Below, in pieces: positions 8,179 to 16,621 of a stretch of DNA of 35,332 bases; the first letter of the stretch is position 1, and the number at the start of each line of letters is the position of its first letter. Both the position numbers and the translations under genes were made by a program. Below the pieces are notes generated by a model, which was not told the DNA's origin, searched no databases, and saw only the letters and a program-made list of their open reading frames with translations. This DNA comes from JANRIC01 sp033765345 (GTDB taxonomy: Bacteria > Bacteroidota > Bacteroidia > Cytophagales > Microscillaceae), in assembly GCA_033765345.1 (NCBI GenBank), contig JANRIC010000055.1:1-35332 (forward strand). The letters are read 5' to 3'.

Positions 8179-10710
8179 CTACCAAAAGAAAACAGCATTG
8201 GCGAGTATGAGTTTACCATCGTGCCAGAAACTTCTGAATACTGGTGAATCCATGAAGTAAATCAATGCACCTGACCCATAGTTTTCTTGACCAATAGCAA
8301 GGGTATTGATGAGTTTGGTTTTGAGCTTATTGCCTATAAACCCTGCTGTATGGCTATCTTTTTTAAAGTATCCCACATTCCAGCCTTTTTCGGTCAGGTA
8401 GGGGTATACTTGATTATTGTCTTTGACAATGTAAAAATAGTCTTTTTTCCCAAAGGCCAAAGGATGTGTGTCATCCAGATAAATCTTATAAATAGCTCCG
8501 GCGACCTGATCTTCCAGTTCTTTACGTTCCTGATCCTGGTATTTTTTCAAATGTTTTTCATCATCCGGTTTTATTTCATCTTTTTTCTTTTGGGATTCGT
8601 CTTCTTGTTTTTTGAAAAGCTGCCCGAGTTTGGTTTGGGTATTGCTGGCAAAAGTCTCTACTGCTGACCCTATGGCAATAAGCTTTCCTCCTTGTGAGGC
8701 ATAATCCATCAGATTAAAAGAATAAGTGTCATAATTACCAGAAGGGAGTAAAATCACTTGGTATTGATGCAGGTCTTGCCGCCTCAGGGAGCTCAGTGGG
8801 AGAATATCAATGGGATAGCCCAAGTCCTGTTCGAAAAAGTACCAAAGTTCTCCAAAGGCAGTAGGGCTAATATCTTCGCCGGCCAGCAGGGCAACTTTTG
8901 GTTTGCTGATGGTTTCTATTTTAGAAGAGCCTAAGTCAGGTCCGTTTTGTGCAAATCCGCTAAGTATCGGGGTGATTTTGACCTGATGTTTGAGGGCAGT
9001 TTCTCGGATAATTTGCCCAAGTTTTTTTTCAAATGTGGGGTTATCTGCGCGTGTGATGATCAAAGTTCCTCTACGAAATTCCTGGTCGGCAATTTTAATA
9101 TCTTCTAAATTATGACGCACTTTGATATTTTGTTGTAGGAGATCCCCCAAAAAAGCGGCGTGGCGTAGGTCTTCCCAGGCACAGAGGTAAGCATAGGCAT
9201 TTTCTATATTTTCAAAGGCGGGTGTTTCCCACTTTACTTCTTGGTCGGAGGGGTTGATTCTTTCTTTGAGTGCGTATGCTTCTAAACCATAAGCAAAAGG
9301 CAAAGCCCAGGCGGTGAGGTCATAGGTCAAGGAATCTTCCAGAACGGGGTGGGGTTCCATAAGTACTTTGAGCAATTTTGATTTATTTTGATAGGCACTT
9401 ACAACGATATCACCTTCTTCTATTTTGAAGGATTTATCGGCATTTTCACGGTAGGCGTATCCTTTTAAGCTTGCGCCGCTTCCAGAGGCAAATCCGTATT
9501 GGATTCCGATTTTATCCATCAGGGAAGTAAAAGCACGGAGTTTGTGATTATCGCTTTCTTTTTGAGCCTTGAGTATATATGTTTTATACATTCCGGGCGG
9601 ATTACTGCGGCTATCTTGGAAGTACTTTTTAAATTCACTGATGAGTTTTTCTCGATGCTTGAAGGCTGTCTCAACCGTAGCAATGCTGCTGGTAAAATGA
9701 TGCAACATTCTATCCTTGAGCGTAAGGGTATCTTGATTCTCTATGACGACACCGAGTCCGGCACGGCCGCTTCCACCCTGCTCATAGGTAAAGCCGATTG
9801 CTCCGTTGAAGGTCGGCCAAGTATCTCCATAGCTTGGGTAAAACAGGTCGTACACCTCTTTGGTAAAATACAGCCAACCTTCTTTGTCGAAGTATCGGCT
9901 ATTATTTTCGCCGGTATGCTTTTGAAATTCTTTTTGCCAGGGGGTAATATCTTCGTGCATAGGTCTGGAGGCGGGTGCAAAGTGATAGGGTGAGTTTACG
10001 CCCATTTCGTGAAGGTCTACAAGCACGTGCGGCATCCACTGCTGATAGATTTTGATTCTATTTCTGCTTTCTTGTTGGGTCTGCCAGGTCCAGTCGCGGT
10101 TCAGATCAAAAAGATAATGATTGTATCGTCCTCCGGGCCAAGGTTCTGTGTGTTCCCAGGTATTTCGGGCAGGGTTGAGGCGCAGGTTTTGGGTTTGTTT
10201 GTACCAGTTTACATAGCGGGAGTATCCGTCAGGATTATGGCTGGGATCTATGAGTACAACCAGGTTGTCGAGCCAGTCTTTCATTTCGGGGCGGGCTAGG
10301 GAGGCAAGTGCGTACAAAGTCGGTGAAGCTGCGGTAGTACCTGCGGACTCGTTGCCGTGAATGCTGTAGCCAAGCCAGACAATGGGGATGTGCTTTCCCT
10401 GGATGCTACCGGTCTCAAAACCTGCGGCAATCAGGTTATTTTTTTTAATTTGCTCGATGGATTTAAGATTTTCGGGAGAAGAAATGACGGCCAAGATTTG
10501 TGGGCGGCCTTCGTGGGTAGTGCCGAATTGTATCAAATCTACATAATCGGATTGATCGGCGACGTGCTGAAAATAGGCAACTACTTCATGGTGAAAAGCA
10601 AATTGTTCGCCTGGTTCATAAGCCCAGAATTCTTTGGGTGATTTGATTATATTTTGTGCCTGAGTATAGTTTATGAGTAATAATAAAAGCAAGATAATTT
10701 TATAATTCAT
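8179..10710 (-). CDS. Secreted M14-family zinc metallocarboxypeptidase
   Basis: 843 residues with a signal peptide (about 1-18, ending TQAQ). The M14 domain spans about 30-340. Zinc ligands are visible as His118 and Glu121 in IHGNESAG and His233 in VDLHEMG. NPDGYSRY (159-166) and DLNRDW (202-207) carry substrate-binding residues, and Glu310 in YEQGG is the likely catalytic glutamate, so the enzyme looks intact. The remaining 500 residues form a C-terminal region typical of large Bacteroidota M14 proteins, including a GATase-like segment (about 600-690) and a charged Lys/Glu/Asp stretch. It probably trims peptides or peptidoglycan-related substrates in the periplasm or outside the cell. No T9SS sorting domain is evident. 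A terminator separates it from ccmF upstream. Confidence 0.88.
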   Translation of the reverse strand: MNYKIILLLLLLINYTQAQNIIKSPKEFWAYEPGEQFAFHHEVVAYFQHVADQSDYVDLIQFGTTHEGRPQILAVISSPENLKSIEQIKKNNLIAAGFETGSIQGKHIPIVWLGYSIHGNESAGTTAASPTLYALASLARPEMKDWLDNLVVLIDPSHNPDGYSRYVNWYKQTQNLRLNPARNTWEHTEPWPGGRYNHYLFDLNRDWTWQTQQESRNRIKIYQQWMPHVLVDLHEMGVNSPYHFAPASRPMHEDITPWQKEFQKHTGENNSRYFDKEGWLYFTKEVYDLFYPSYGDTWPTFNGAIGFTYEQGGSGRAGLGVVIENQDTLTLKDRMLHHFTSSIATVETAFKHREKLISEFKKYFQDSRSNPPGMYKTYILKAQKESDNHKLRAFTSLMDKIGIQYGFASGSGASLKGYAYRENADKSFKIEEGDIVVSAYQNKSKLLKVLMEPHPVLEDSLTYDLTAWALPFAYGLEAYALKERINPSDQEVKWETPAFENIENAYAYLCAWEDLRHAAFLGDLLQQNIKVRHNLEDIKIADQEFRRGTLIITRADNPTFEKKLGQIIRETALKHQVKITPILSGFAQNGPDLGSSKIETISKPKVALLAGEDISPTAFGELWYFFEQDLGYPIDILPLSSLRRQDLHQYQVILLPSGNYDTYSFNLMDYASQGGKLIAIGSAVETFASNTQTKLGQLFKKQEDESQKKKDEIKPDDEKHLKKYQDQERKELEDQVAGAIYKIYLDDTHPLAFGKKDYFYIVKDNNQVYPYLTEKGWNVGYFKKDSHTAGFIGNKLKTKLINTLAIGQENYGSGALIYFMDSPVFRSFWHDGKLILANAVFFW

Positions 10711-10745
10711 AGATTTATAGAAGATTTTAAGTGATTTTCAAAATA

Positions 10746-10777
10746 AAATAGCGAAATCTTATAAGACTTCGCTATTT
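10746..10777 (-). terminator. Intrinsic terminator after ccmF
   Basis: Nearly perfect 15-bp inverted repeat (arms 10746-10760 and 10763-10777, one mismatch). On the minus strand it is followed by a U-rich run (TTTATTTTG). It lies 47 bp past the ccmF stop and ends the ccm transcription unit before the M14 gene. Confidence 0.65.
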
Positions 10778-10823
10778 AATCAATTTTTTAAAATATAAAG
10801 GATTCTGTGTTTGAATTTTTAGA

Positions 10824-13379
10824 TCATTCCAGTCCCTTGTTGCGCATTTTGACAAATTCGGTATAACGACGATAAATCGCAAGCCCAAAACCCAGCATCA
10901 GCACCAATGTACCGATCCAAAGTACATTAATGAGGGGTTTTTCCACTGCTTTCATGATGATATAATCTTTTTGGGTGGTCTCGACACCAAAGGTAAATTC
11001 CCCGGATTGTGGGTTGATATTGAGTAAGGTAATACGCATGCCCAGGTCTTCGGAGGCATCCGGGATACGGGCTACCTGCTGCTGATCACGAATCAGGAAT
11101 TTGGGATGAAGCGGATGAATTTTGTCTCGCCCAAAAACTTTAAGATTCGCTTCAATCCCTACATCGCTGGAGGTCAATTGAATCAATTTATCAGAATTCA
11201 TACGGGTAACCCCTTCAAAATGGACTACGTAGTCATTCACAAAAAAAGTATCTTTGAGGGCAATTTTGTGTTCTTCCATTTCGCTCCATTCGCGCTCTTG
11301 AGCCGGGTCTATGATGGAGGATACGTGGGTGTACAAATCTTTGCTGAATTGACGTCTAATATCTGGGGAGGCAAGTAAGCCCATTTGTGGATTGACCTGC
11401 GCACGCGGGAAAAGACTAAACACACGACCGTTTTCACTGCGATATTCTACTTCATAAAAGGTGTTTTCGGGGTAAATTTCAATAGAATCCCCTTTTTCAA
11501 AATAGGTTTTGCCTTGATAATCAATATTTTCTAAAGCAAGTACCCAATACGGGTCTTCGGTGGGTATGAGGGCTGATTTTTTGACATAATGCGGGAAACC
11601 TTTTGCTTGCAGATGAGCACCTTTGTAAGTCACTTGATAATCGCCCATGATTGTGGGTTGATTGTACCACAGCAGCACATTATCTTCATTCATTTCATTG
11701 GTAAATTCGGTAGAGTACAATCTGCCAGTGGTATTTTTAGAAATTACACTTGAATAGCCTGATGAGAAAAGTATTCCCAAAAGCATCATACCAAGCCCGA
11801 TATGGGCAATAGCCCCCCCAGAGAGTTTGAAGCTTTTCTTTTTGAATAAGCCCACCAAAATACTGGAATTAGACACTACTGTATAAATAGAAGCGGATAA
11901 CAAGAGCATAAACTGGAAGTTTTTTAAATTTCCCAGGGCAATCCAAGCGGCCGAAATCAGCAAAGTAAAAATCAAAGGGTATACCATCGCATTAAAAAGG
12001 TTTTCCCGGTCAATTTTTTTCCACCAGAAAAACTGCCCAGTTCCAGAGAGAAAAGCTACCAATACCGCCGCCCAAAACTGGAATTTGGTGTAATGTGCTA
12101 CCTGGTCTACGGGCAGAGCCATGTTGAGTAAAAAACCCATAGATTCGGCAATGGCATTAAATACCGGGATAGAAGTAGTAAGCAATACCTGAAAACCAGC
12201 CAGACACAAAACTGTAGCCCCCATAAAAATCCAGAATTCCCGTGAATACATTGAGACCTCCTGATTGGTACCGGGAATATCTTTCCAACGAAAAATTAAA
12301 AGACCCGCAGATAAAAAAGTAAAACTCAGCAGGTAAATGAGTAATTGCCCAGACAAGCCCAGGTCTGTAAAAGAATGCACAGAGGCATTCCCCAAAACCC
12401 CGCTTCGGGTCAGGAAGGTCGCATATAAAATTAATACAAAAGTAGCAATCGTCAGAATGATGGCTGATTTTAGTGCAGCATTATTTTTTTTGAAGGCAAT
12501 CATGGTATGGATTGTGGCCACCAACACGAGCCAGGGTACATAAACAGCATTTTCTACCGGATCCCAATTCCAATAACCTTCAAAATTAAGTGTCTCATAA
12601 GCCCAATAACCTCCCATCAGAATACCTAAACCCAATACAGCTCCTGAAAACAATGCCCAGGGCAAAGCAGGACGAATCCAATCTTTGTATTTGCGCAACC
12701 ATAGGCCAGCAATACAATAGGCAAAGGGGATTAAAGTAGTTGCAAAACCCAGAAACAAAGTAGGCGGGTGAATGACCATCCAGTAGTTTTGCAGAAGCGG
12801 ATTGAGTCCGTTGCCGTCTTCGGGAACAAAATTCGGATTATAAATCGGTGAACCTTTGGTAAAAACCGGAATATCAGGCATAGCATCTCTGAGTAGAATA
12901 AAGGGATCACTGCCGATTTTGATTTGGAAAATGACCACTCCCAAAATCATAGAAGCCAGAAATGCCTGTACCAAAGCAAAAATGGACATTACAGGTGCTT
13001 CCCAGAATTTGTTGGTTGCCATCAGGACAAAACCCAATACAACGTGCCAGAAAATCCATAATAAAAAACTGCCTTCCTGCCCTTCCCAAAAGCACGAAAT
13101 CATATAATAAACCGGAAGGTGATCCGAAGAATGACTCCAGACATAGTGATATTCATAAAGATGATTGTAAATCATATAAAACAGCGTTCCTACTACGGCA
13201 GTGATGGATAATCCGTGTATAAGAAAAACAATCCGGGCAAATCTGACCCAGCTTTTATTTTTCAGGAGATCATTTTGGGTTTGAACAGCCTGAAAATAGG
13301 CCGCAGAAGATACCAAAGCTGTTACAAAAGAGACAATCACTAGGAAATGACCCAGATTGCCGACAAGGGTATTGATCAT
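10824..13379 (-). CDS. ccmF: Cytochrome c haem lyase subunit CcmF/CcsA-family
   Basis: An 851-residue, multi-spanning membrane protein of the CcmF family, which joins haem from CcmE to CXXCH apocytochromes at the outer face of the inner membrane. The tryptophan-rich WWD signature is clear at 256-284 (GGYWAYETLNF and YWNWDPVENA). Other conserved segments are FWEGQEGSF (97-105) and NYWMVIHPPTLFLGF (198-212). About a dozen membrane helices are followed by a large soluble region (about 540-810) and a final helix near 815-840. This length and the long C-terminal extramembrane part are normal for Bacteroidota CcmF. It lies 114 bp after the Wzm-like permease and has a possible promoter of its own (13413-13420). 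It ends the ccm cluster. Confidence 0.93.
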   Translation of the reverse strand: MINTLVGNLGHFLVIVSFVTALVSSAAYFQAVQTQNDLLKNKSWVRFARIVFLIHGLSITAVVGTLFYMIYNHLYEYHYVWSHSSDHLPVYYMISCFWEGQEGSFLLWIFWHVVLGFVLMATNKFWEAPVMSIFALVQAFLASMILGVVIFQIKIGSDPFILLRDAMPDIPVFTKGSPIYNPNFVPEDGNGLNPLLQNYWMVIHPPTLFLGFATTLIPFAYCIAGLWLRKYKDWIRPALPWALFSGAVLGLGILMGGYWAYETLNFEGYWNWDPVENAVYVPWLVLVATIHTMIAFKKNNAALKSAIILTIATFVLILYATFLTRSGVLGNASVHSFTDLGLSGQLLIYLLSFTFLSAGLLIFRWKDIPGTNQEVSMYSREFWIFMGATVLCLAGFQVLLTTSIPVFNAIAESMGFLLNMALPVDQVAHYTKFQFWAAVLVAFLSGTGQFFWWKKIDRENLFNAMVYPLIFTLLISAAWIALGNLKNFQFMLLLSASIYTVVSNSSILVGLFKKKSFKLSGGAIAHIGLGMMLLGILFSSGYSSVISKNTTGRLYSTEFTNEMNEDNVLLWYNQPTIMGDYQVTYKGAHLQAKGFPHYVKKSALIPTEDPYWVLALENIDYQGKTYFEKGDSIEIYPENTFYEVEYRSENGRVFSLFPRAQVNPQMGLLASPDIRRQFSKDLYTHVSSIIDPAQEREWSEMEEHKIALKDTFFVNDYVVHFEGVTRMNSDKLIQLTSSDVGIEANLKVFGRDKIHPLHPKFLIRDQQQVARIPDASEDLGMRITLLNINPQSGEFTFGVETTQKDYIIMKAVEKPLINVLWIGTLVLMLGFGLAIYRRYTEFVKMRNKGLE

Positions 13380-13412
13380 ATCTTTAATTCTAATTTCAAA
13401 AACTCAATCAAG

Positions 13413-13420
13413 CAAAATTA
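13413..13420 (-). promoter_or_regulatory. Possible -7 promoter element for ccmF
   Basis: The minus strand reads TAATTTTG, matching the Bacteroidota -7 consensus TAnnTTTG, about 34 bp before the ccmF start. No clear -33 TTG was found at the right distance, so the call is tentative. Confidence 0.35.
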
Positions 13421-13493
13421 AGTCATAATTTACTAATAACTCTTTTGTGAAAAGGAATTGTTTGGAATTTAGGTATTGACAAATAATTAATAT

Positions 13494-14309
13494 TTAAAGA
13501 ATATCTACTATCACATCTTCGGCTTTTCTAAAAAATAAAAAACCGCTGATAAAAATGAACCCTGCTAGACCATAAGATATCCAACACAACGAAGAAAAAG
13601 GCTCTCCAAATAAACACCAGCGCAAACCCGCCAAAATTCCAGCCATAGGGTTAAGGTAATAAATCAGTTGCCATTGATCCGGCACAAGTGTACTCGGATA
13701 GGCTACAGGAGAGAGGTAAATCCCAATCTGTAATAAAAAAGGCATTAAAGTCTGTAAATCTCGATAATATACGCTTAATGCACAGAGCCAAATGCCTAGA
13801 CCCAGGGAAAAAACGAGGAGCAGAATGATAAAAAGCGGCAGGAAAAGTATTTGTAAAGAAGGCATTATCTGATAAAATAACATAAGCAATATCAGCAATA
13901 ATCCATTAATCAACATATCTCCTAGGCCTAACAAGGCTTTAGACATTGGTAGTACCAAATGAGGAAAATATACTTTTTGAATGATATTCCGATAACTAAT
14001 CAGGGAAGCTCCTGCATTGCTCACTACAAAGGCAAAATAATTCCAAGTAAAAAGCCCCGAAAGTGCAAAAAGTAAATAGGGTGTTTTACCGGAATTTACC
14101 TTCAGAAATTGTTGGAAAATGAGCGTAAAAATCATTAAAGTCAGCATGGGCTGAACAATTGTCCAGGACACGCCCAAGAGCGTACGGGCATACCGGATTT
14201 TAAAATCGCGATATGCCAGATTTACCAAAAGCTCTCTGTATTGAATAATTTCTCTGAGATATTCATAAATACCAAGTCTTTTTTTGGCATCAATGATGAT
14301 TTTAGCCAT
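13494..14309 (-). CDS. ABC-2 type polysaccharide export permease (Wzm-like)
   Basis: 271 residues with six predicted membrane helices and the ABC2_membrane pattern of O-antigen or teichoic acid exporters. A cytosolic N-terminal segment (YRELLVNLAYRDFKIRYART) leads to LLGVSWTIVQPMLTLMIFT, both characteristic of Wzm/TagG/KpsM permeases. It would form the channel that moves undecaprenyl-linked glycan to the periplasm, together with a Wzt-type ATPase; the only such ATPase here is at 19363-20565. It starts just 7 nt after the ccmE stop on the same strand, so it is probably transcribed with the ccm genes. No link to haem transport is expected from its family. The permease call is firm, the pairing inferred. 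Confidence 0.88.
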   Translation of the reverse strand: MAKIIIDAKKRLGIYEYLREIIQYRELLVNLAYRDFKIRYARTLLGVSWTIVQPMLTLMIFTLIFQQFLKVNSGKTPYLLFALSGLFTWNYFAFVVSNAGASLISYRNIIQKVYFPHLVLPMSKALLGLGDMLINGLLLILLMLFYQIMPSLQILFLPLFIILLLVFSLGLGIWLCALSVYYRDLQTLMPFLLQIGIYLSPVAYPSTLVPDQWQLIYYLNPMAGILAGLRWCLFGEPFSSLCWISYGLAGFIFISGFLFFRKAEDVIVDIL

Positions 14310-14316
14310 AATAATC

Positions 14317-14727
14317 CTACATTTTGATTTCGTTCTCCTGGTATTTGGAAGGGCATTTGGTAAGGATCATGGAAGCTACAAATGTATCACCTTGCATTTT
14401 TCCTACAACGACTACCTGCTCCGAACGCTCAAAACCCTGAGGCATTGGATTATGATAAACCACTTCCTGCTCCTGATTATTGGCATCTTTAAGGATAAAA
14501 CTAAAATAATTGGGGTTCTGCGTAGGATTATAATTCATCCCAGCGATTTGCCCTGTTTCGTTTTTTTTCAGCGTACCTACCACGTGTATTTTGGTATCAT
14601 TGCCGGACCGCGCCATTGTATAAGCCTCTTTAAAAGTAACATATTTGCTGGCATCGCCTGTGGTAGTCACAATCATAGCAATTGCGATGGCAATTACAAC
14701 AATTCCGATGATATGGAATAATTTCAT
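14317..14727 (-). CDS. ccmE: Haem chaperone CcmE, CxxxY variant
   Basis: 136 residues: an N-terminal membrane anchor (about 5-22) and a small OB-fold-like periplasmic domain with the family stretches VTFKEAY and VVGTLKK. CcmE receives haem from CcmC through a covalent bond and hands it to CcmF. In the enterobacterial protein the haem-binding residue is His in an HxxxY motif. Here the corresponding place reads KCPSKY, giving Cys125 and Tyr129, so a CxxxY form. Such cysteine variants are known from archaeal and some deltaproteobacterial CcmE. The DNA codons (TGC ... TAC) are unambiguous. It lies between the CcmD-like gene (52 bp) and the Wzm-like permease gene (7 bp). Confidence 0.9.
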   Translation of the reverse strand: MKLFHIIGIVVIAIAIAMIVTTTGDASKYVTFKEAYTMARSGNDTKIHVVGTLKKNETGQIAGMNYNPTQNPNYFSFILKDANNQEQEVVYHNPMPQGFERSEQVVVVGKMQGDTFVASMILTKCPSKYQENEIKM

Positions 14728-14779
14728 GATTTACTCAAATTTTAGGTTTGTAAAATAATTTCTTGTTTGATGGGGATGT

Positions 14780-14992
14780 TTACCTATCTATTTCTTTTTC
14801 CAATTTACTTATTTTTTTGTCTATCGAGATCAAATACCCAATAACGCCAAGCAGGATAATACCCAACACGGCCACAACCACATAAATCATCCCATTAGAG
14901 CGCATAACATCAGCCATTTCAACTTTTTGAGATTGAGCAAAACTTGAAAAAGAGCCTAAAACCAATAAAAAAGCAATGCTGTATTTTTTCAT
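14780..14992 (-). CDS. CcmD-like small membrane protein
   Basis: 70 residues. A signal-like hydrophobic N-terminus (about 1-19, ending SSFA) is followed by one membrane helix (about 35-56, GMIYVVVAVLGIILLGVIGYL) and a charged C-terminal tail rich in Lys and Glu. It starts 8 nt after the ccmC stop and precedes ccmE. In ccm operons this place is held by CcmD, a small protein that stabilises the CcmC-CcmE-haem complex and helps release holo-CcmE. Identification rests on size, topology and position, since CcmD sequences are poorly conserved. Confidence 0.7.
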   Translation of the reverse strand: MKKYSIAFLLVLGSFSSFAQSQKVEMADVMRSNGMIYVVVAVLGIILLGVIGYLISIDKKISKLEKEIDR

Positions 14993-15000
14993 GTTTAAAA

Positions 15001-15690
15001 TTAGGATTTTACCAATTCCTGACTTGTCTGTTTTTCCCAGATACGATTCCTAAGTTTTTGAAGCCTTACGCGTAATGTCACTATCCACCAGCCCAATAAA
15101 GTCCATCCGATTACTGCCGGATAAAATACCAAACGCATACGGCTATCCAAGTCATAAGAGTTAAAACCAGGATTGCCCCCATTGCCAGGGTGCATGGAGT
15201 CAGTCATCCGAGGCAAGATAAAAAGCAGAGGAATCAAAGTTGCAAAAGCAAAAATATTATAAATTGCTGAAATCCGAGCCTTTTGAAGCTCATCTTTGAG
15301 TGAACCTCTGAGGACGAAATAAGCCAGATAAATAAGCAGGGCTATGGCCGAAGCATTTTGTTTGGGGTCGCCGTGCCAGTAGTGCCCCCAGGTATATTGT
15401 GCCCAAAGCATCCCACTCAACAGCCCAAGAATTCCATAAAAGACCCCTACCTGTGCCGATTCAGCCGATAAAATATCGTGATGAACATGAGATGAACGAA
15501 GGTATTTGATGGCATTCACAGCAGAAGCGGTCAAGATAAAAATCATTCCGAACCACATAGGCACGTGAAAATACAAATTTCTAATGGTTTCATACAATAT
15601 TGGCAGGCGAGGTACATCCATCAGAAACCCAGCAATCAGGGTATACAACAGCAGCAAAATCGTTACTATTTTCCACCAAGTAAATTTCAT
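15001..15690 (-). CDS. ccmC: Haem handling protein CcmC
   Basis: 229 residues with six predicted membrane helices. The WWD-type segment WGHYWHGDPKQ (101-111) and the conserved FHVPMWF (41-47) identify CcmC, which presents haem to CcmE on the periplasmic side. His42 in the latter motif is the likely first axial haem ligand; a second His lies in the C-terminal half near MTDSMHPGNGG. The gene is 101 bp after ccmB, with a repeat element in between, and 8 nt before the CcmD-like gene. Confidence 0.93.
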   Translation of the reverse strand: MKFTWWKIVTILLLLYTLIAGFLMDVPRLPILYETIRNLYFHVPMWFGMIFILTASAVNAIKYLRSSHVHHDILSAESAQVGVFYGILGLLSGMLWAQYTWGHYWHGDPKQNASAIALLIYLAYFVLRGSLKDELQKARISAIYNIFAFATLIPLLFILPRMTDSMHPGNGGNPGFNSYDLDSRMRLVFYPAVIGWTLLGWWIVTLRVRLQKLRNRIWEKQTSQELVKS

Positions 15691-15730
15691 AGTACAATAT
15701 TATTTTTTCTTATTGAATTTATTCCTTGAT

Positions 15731-15789
15731 CGGTATCAGGGGTCAGGAGCGAGGGGTCGGGAATACCGACTCCCAACACCTGACACCCA
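15731..15789. repeat. G/C-rich imperfect palindromic intergenic repeat
   Basis: This stretch between ccmB and ccmC is much richer in G and C than its surroundings. It carries iterated GGTCAGGAG/GGGTCGGGA motifs on the left and their imperfect complement (CCGACTCCCAACACCTGACACCC) on the right. It looks like a dispersed intergenic repeat that would fold in the ccm mRNA and could alter expression or stability of ccmC relative to ccmB. Confidence 0.6.
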
Positions 15790-15791
15790 AC

Positions 15792-16463
15792 TCAGCTTCT
15801 CCAAAGGTATGGAAACAAGAGCAAAGATAAAGTAAATACAATCAAATTCATAGCTACCAGCATGATCAGTTCATCCATGCTCAGATTTCTCTCGAGTCCG
15901 TCGAGCGCACTTTGAGAAATTTTTAGCAGCATCAGTAGCATAGGAATGATGATCGGAAAACTCAGGATGGCCATCAAAGTGCTGCTATTTTCTGCTTTGG
16001 CGGCAATGCCAGAGACCATCGTCAAGGTAGTAGCAAAACCAATTGTACCCAGTAAAATGTTTGCCAGAAACAACCAAAAATCCTGTACTGGATTACCAAG
16101 CAAAGTCATGTACACCAAGAGGCTGATTCCGGCGATCAGAAAATTAAGCAGTGTGTTGTAGATGATTTTTGACAAAATAATACTTTGAGGGCTTACCAGC
16201 GTATAGTAATACAATTGCCTTTCGCTACGCTCTAGCATAAAACTTTTGGCTATGGCATTGACGGAAGTAAATAAAAGGATAATCCAAAAAAGGGTATTCC
16301 ACGTTACGGGGCTGAGGGATTGCGTTTTGACACTAAAGCTTAGATAACACACAAAAACAGCGGAAACAGCATATAACACAATTCCATTCAGTGCATAACG
16401 CTCTCGCCATTCCAGTAGCATTTCTTTATAAATCAGGGCTTTTAATTCACTTAATAAAATCAT
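15792..16463 (-). CDS. ccmB: Haem exporter permease CcmB
   Basis: 223 residues with six predicted membrane helices. The N-terminal segment (LKALIYKEMLLEWRERYALNG) and the stretch RSERQLYYYTLVSPQSIILSKI are typical of CcmB, the membrane part of the CcmAB ABC transporter. This transporter drives release of holo-CcmE from CcmC and CcmD. The ATPase CcmA is not in this window, nor are CcmG, CcmH or CcmI, so those must be encoded elsewhere if present. It is the first gene of the ccm unit and is divergent from the PKD protein gene. Confidence 0.88.
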   Translation of the reverse strand: MILLSELKALIYKEMLLEWRERYALNGIVLYAVSAVFVCYLSFSVKTQSLSPVTWNTLFWIILLFTSVNAIAKSFMLERSERQLYYYTLVSPQSIILSKIIYNTLLNFLIAGISLLVYMTLLGNPVQDFWLFLANILLGTIGFATTLTMVSGIAAKAENSSTLMAILSFPIIIPMLLMLLKISQSALDGLERNLSMDELIMLVAMNLIVFTLSLLLFPYLWRS

Positions 16464-16524
16464 AAAAATAAAAAAATTCGTATTTCTGTAAGATATTCGG
16501 GATAATGTATTTTTATAAATAGCG

Positions 16525-16532
16525 TATTTTTG
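16525..16532 (+). promoter_or_regulatory. Possible -7 promoter element for the PKD/export unit
   Basis: TATTTTTG fits the Bacteroidota TAnnTTTG element and lies 90 bp before the PKD protein start in the divergent gap with ccmB. A clean -33 TTG was not found. Confidence 0.4.
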
Positions 16533-16621
16533 GTAGATTTATCAAACCAATTGAGTGCTAAGTTACGTTATTTTATTAATTATTTGAATTTTGTACTGGA
16601 TCAGGCATCTAAATATTCTTT

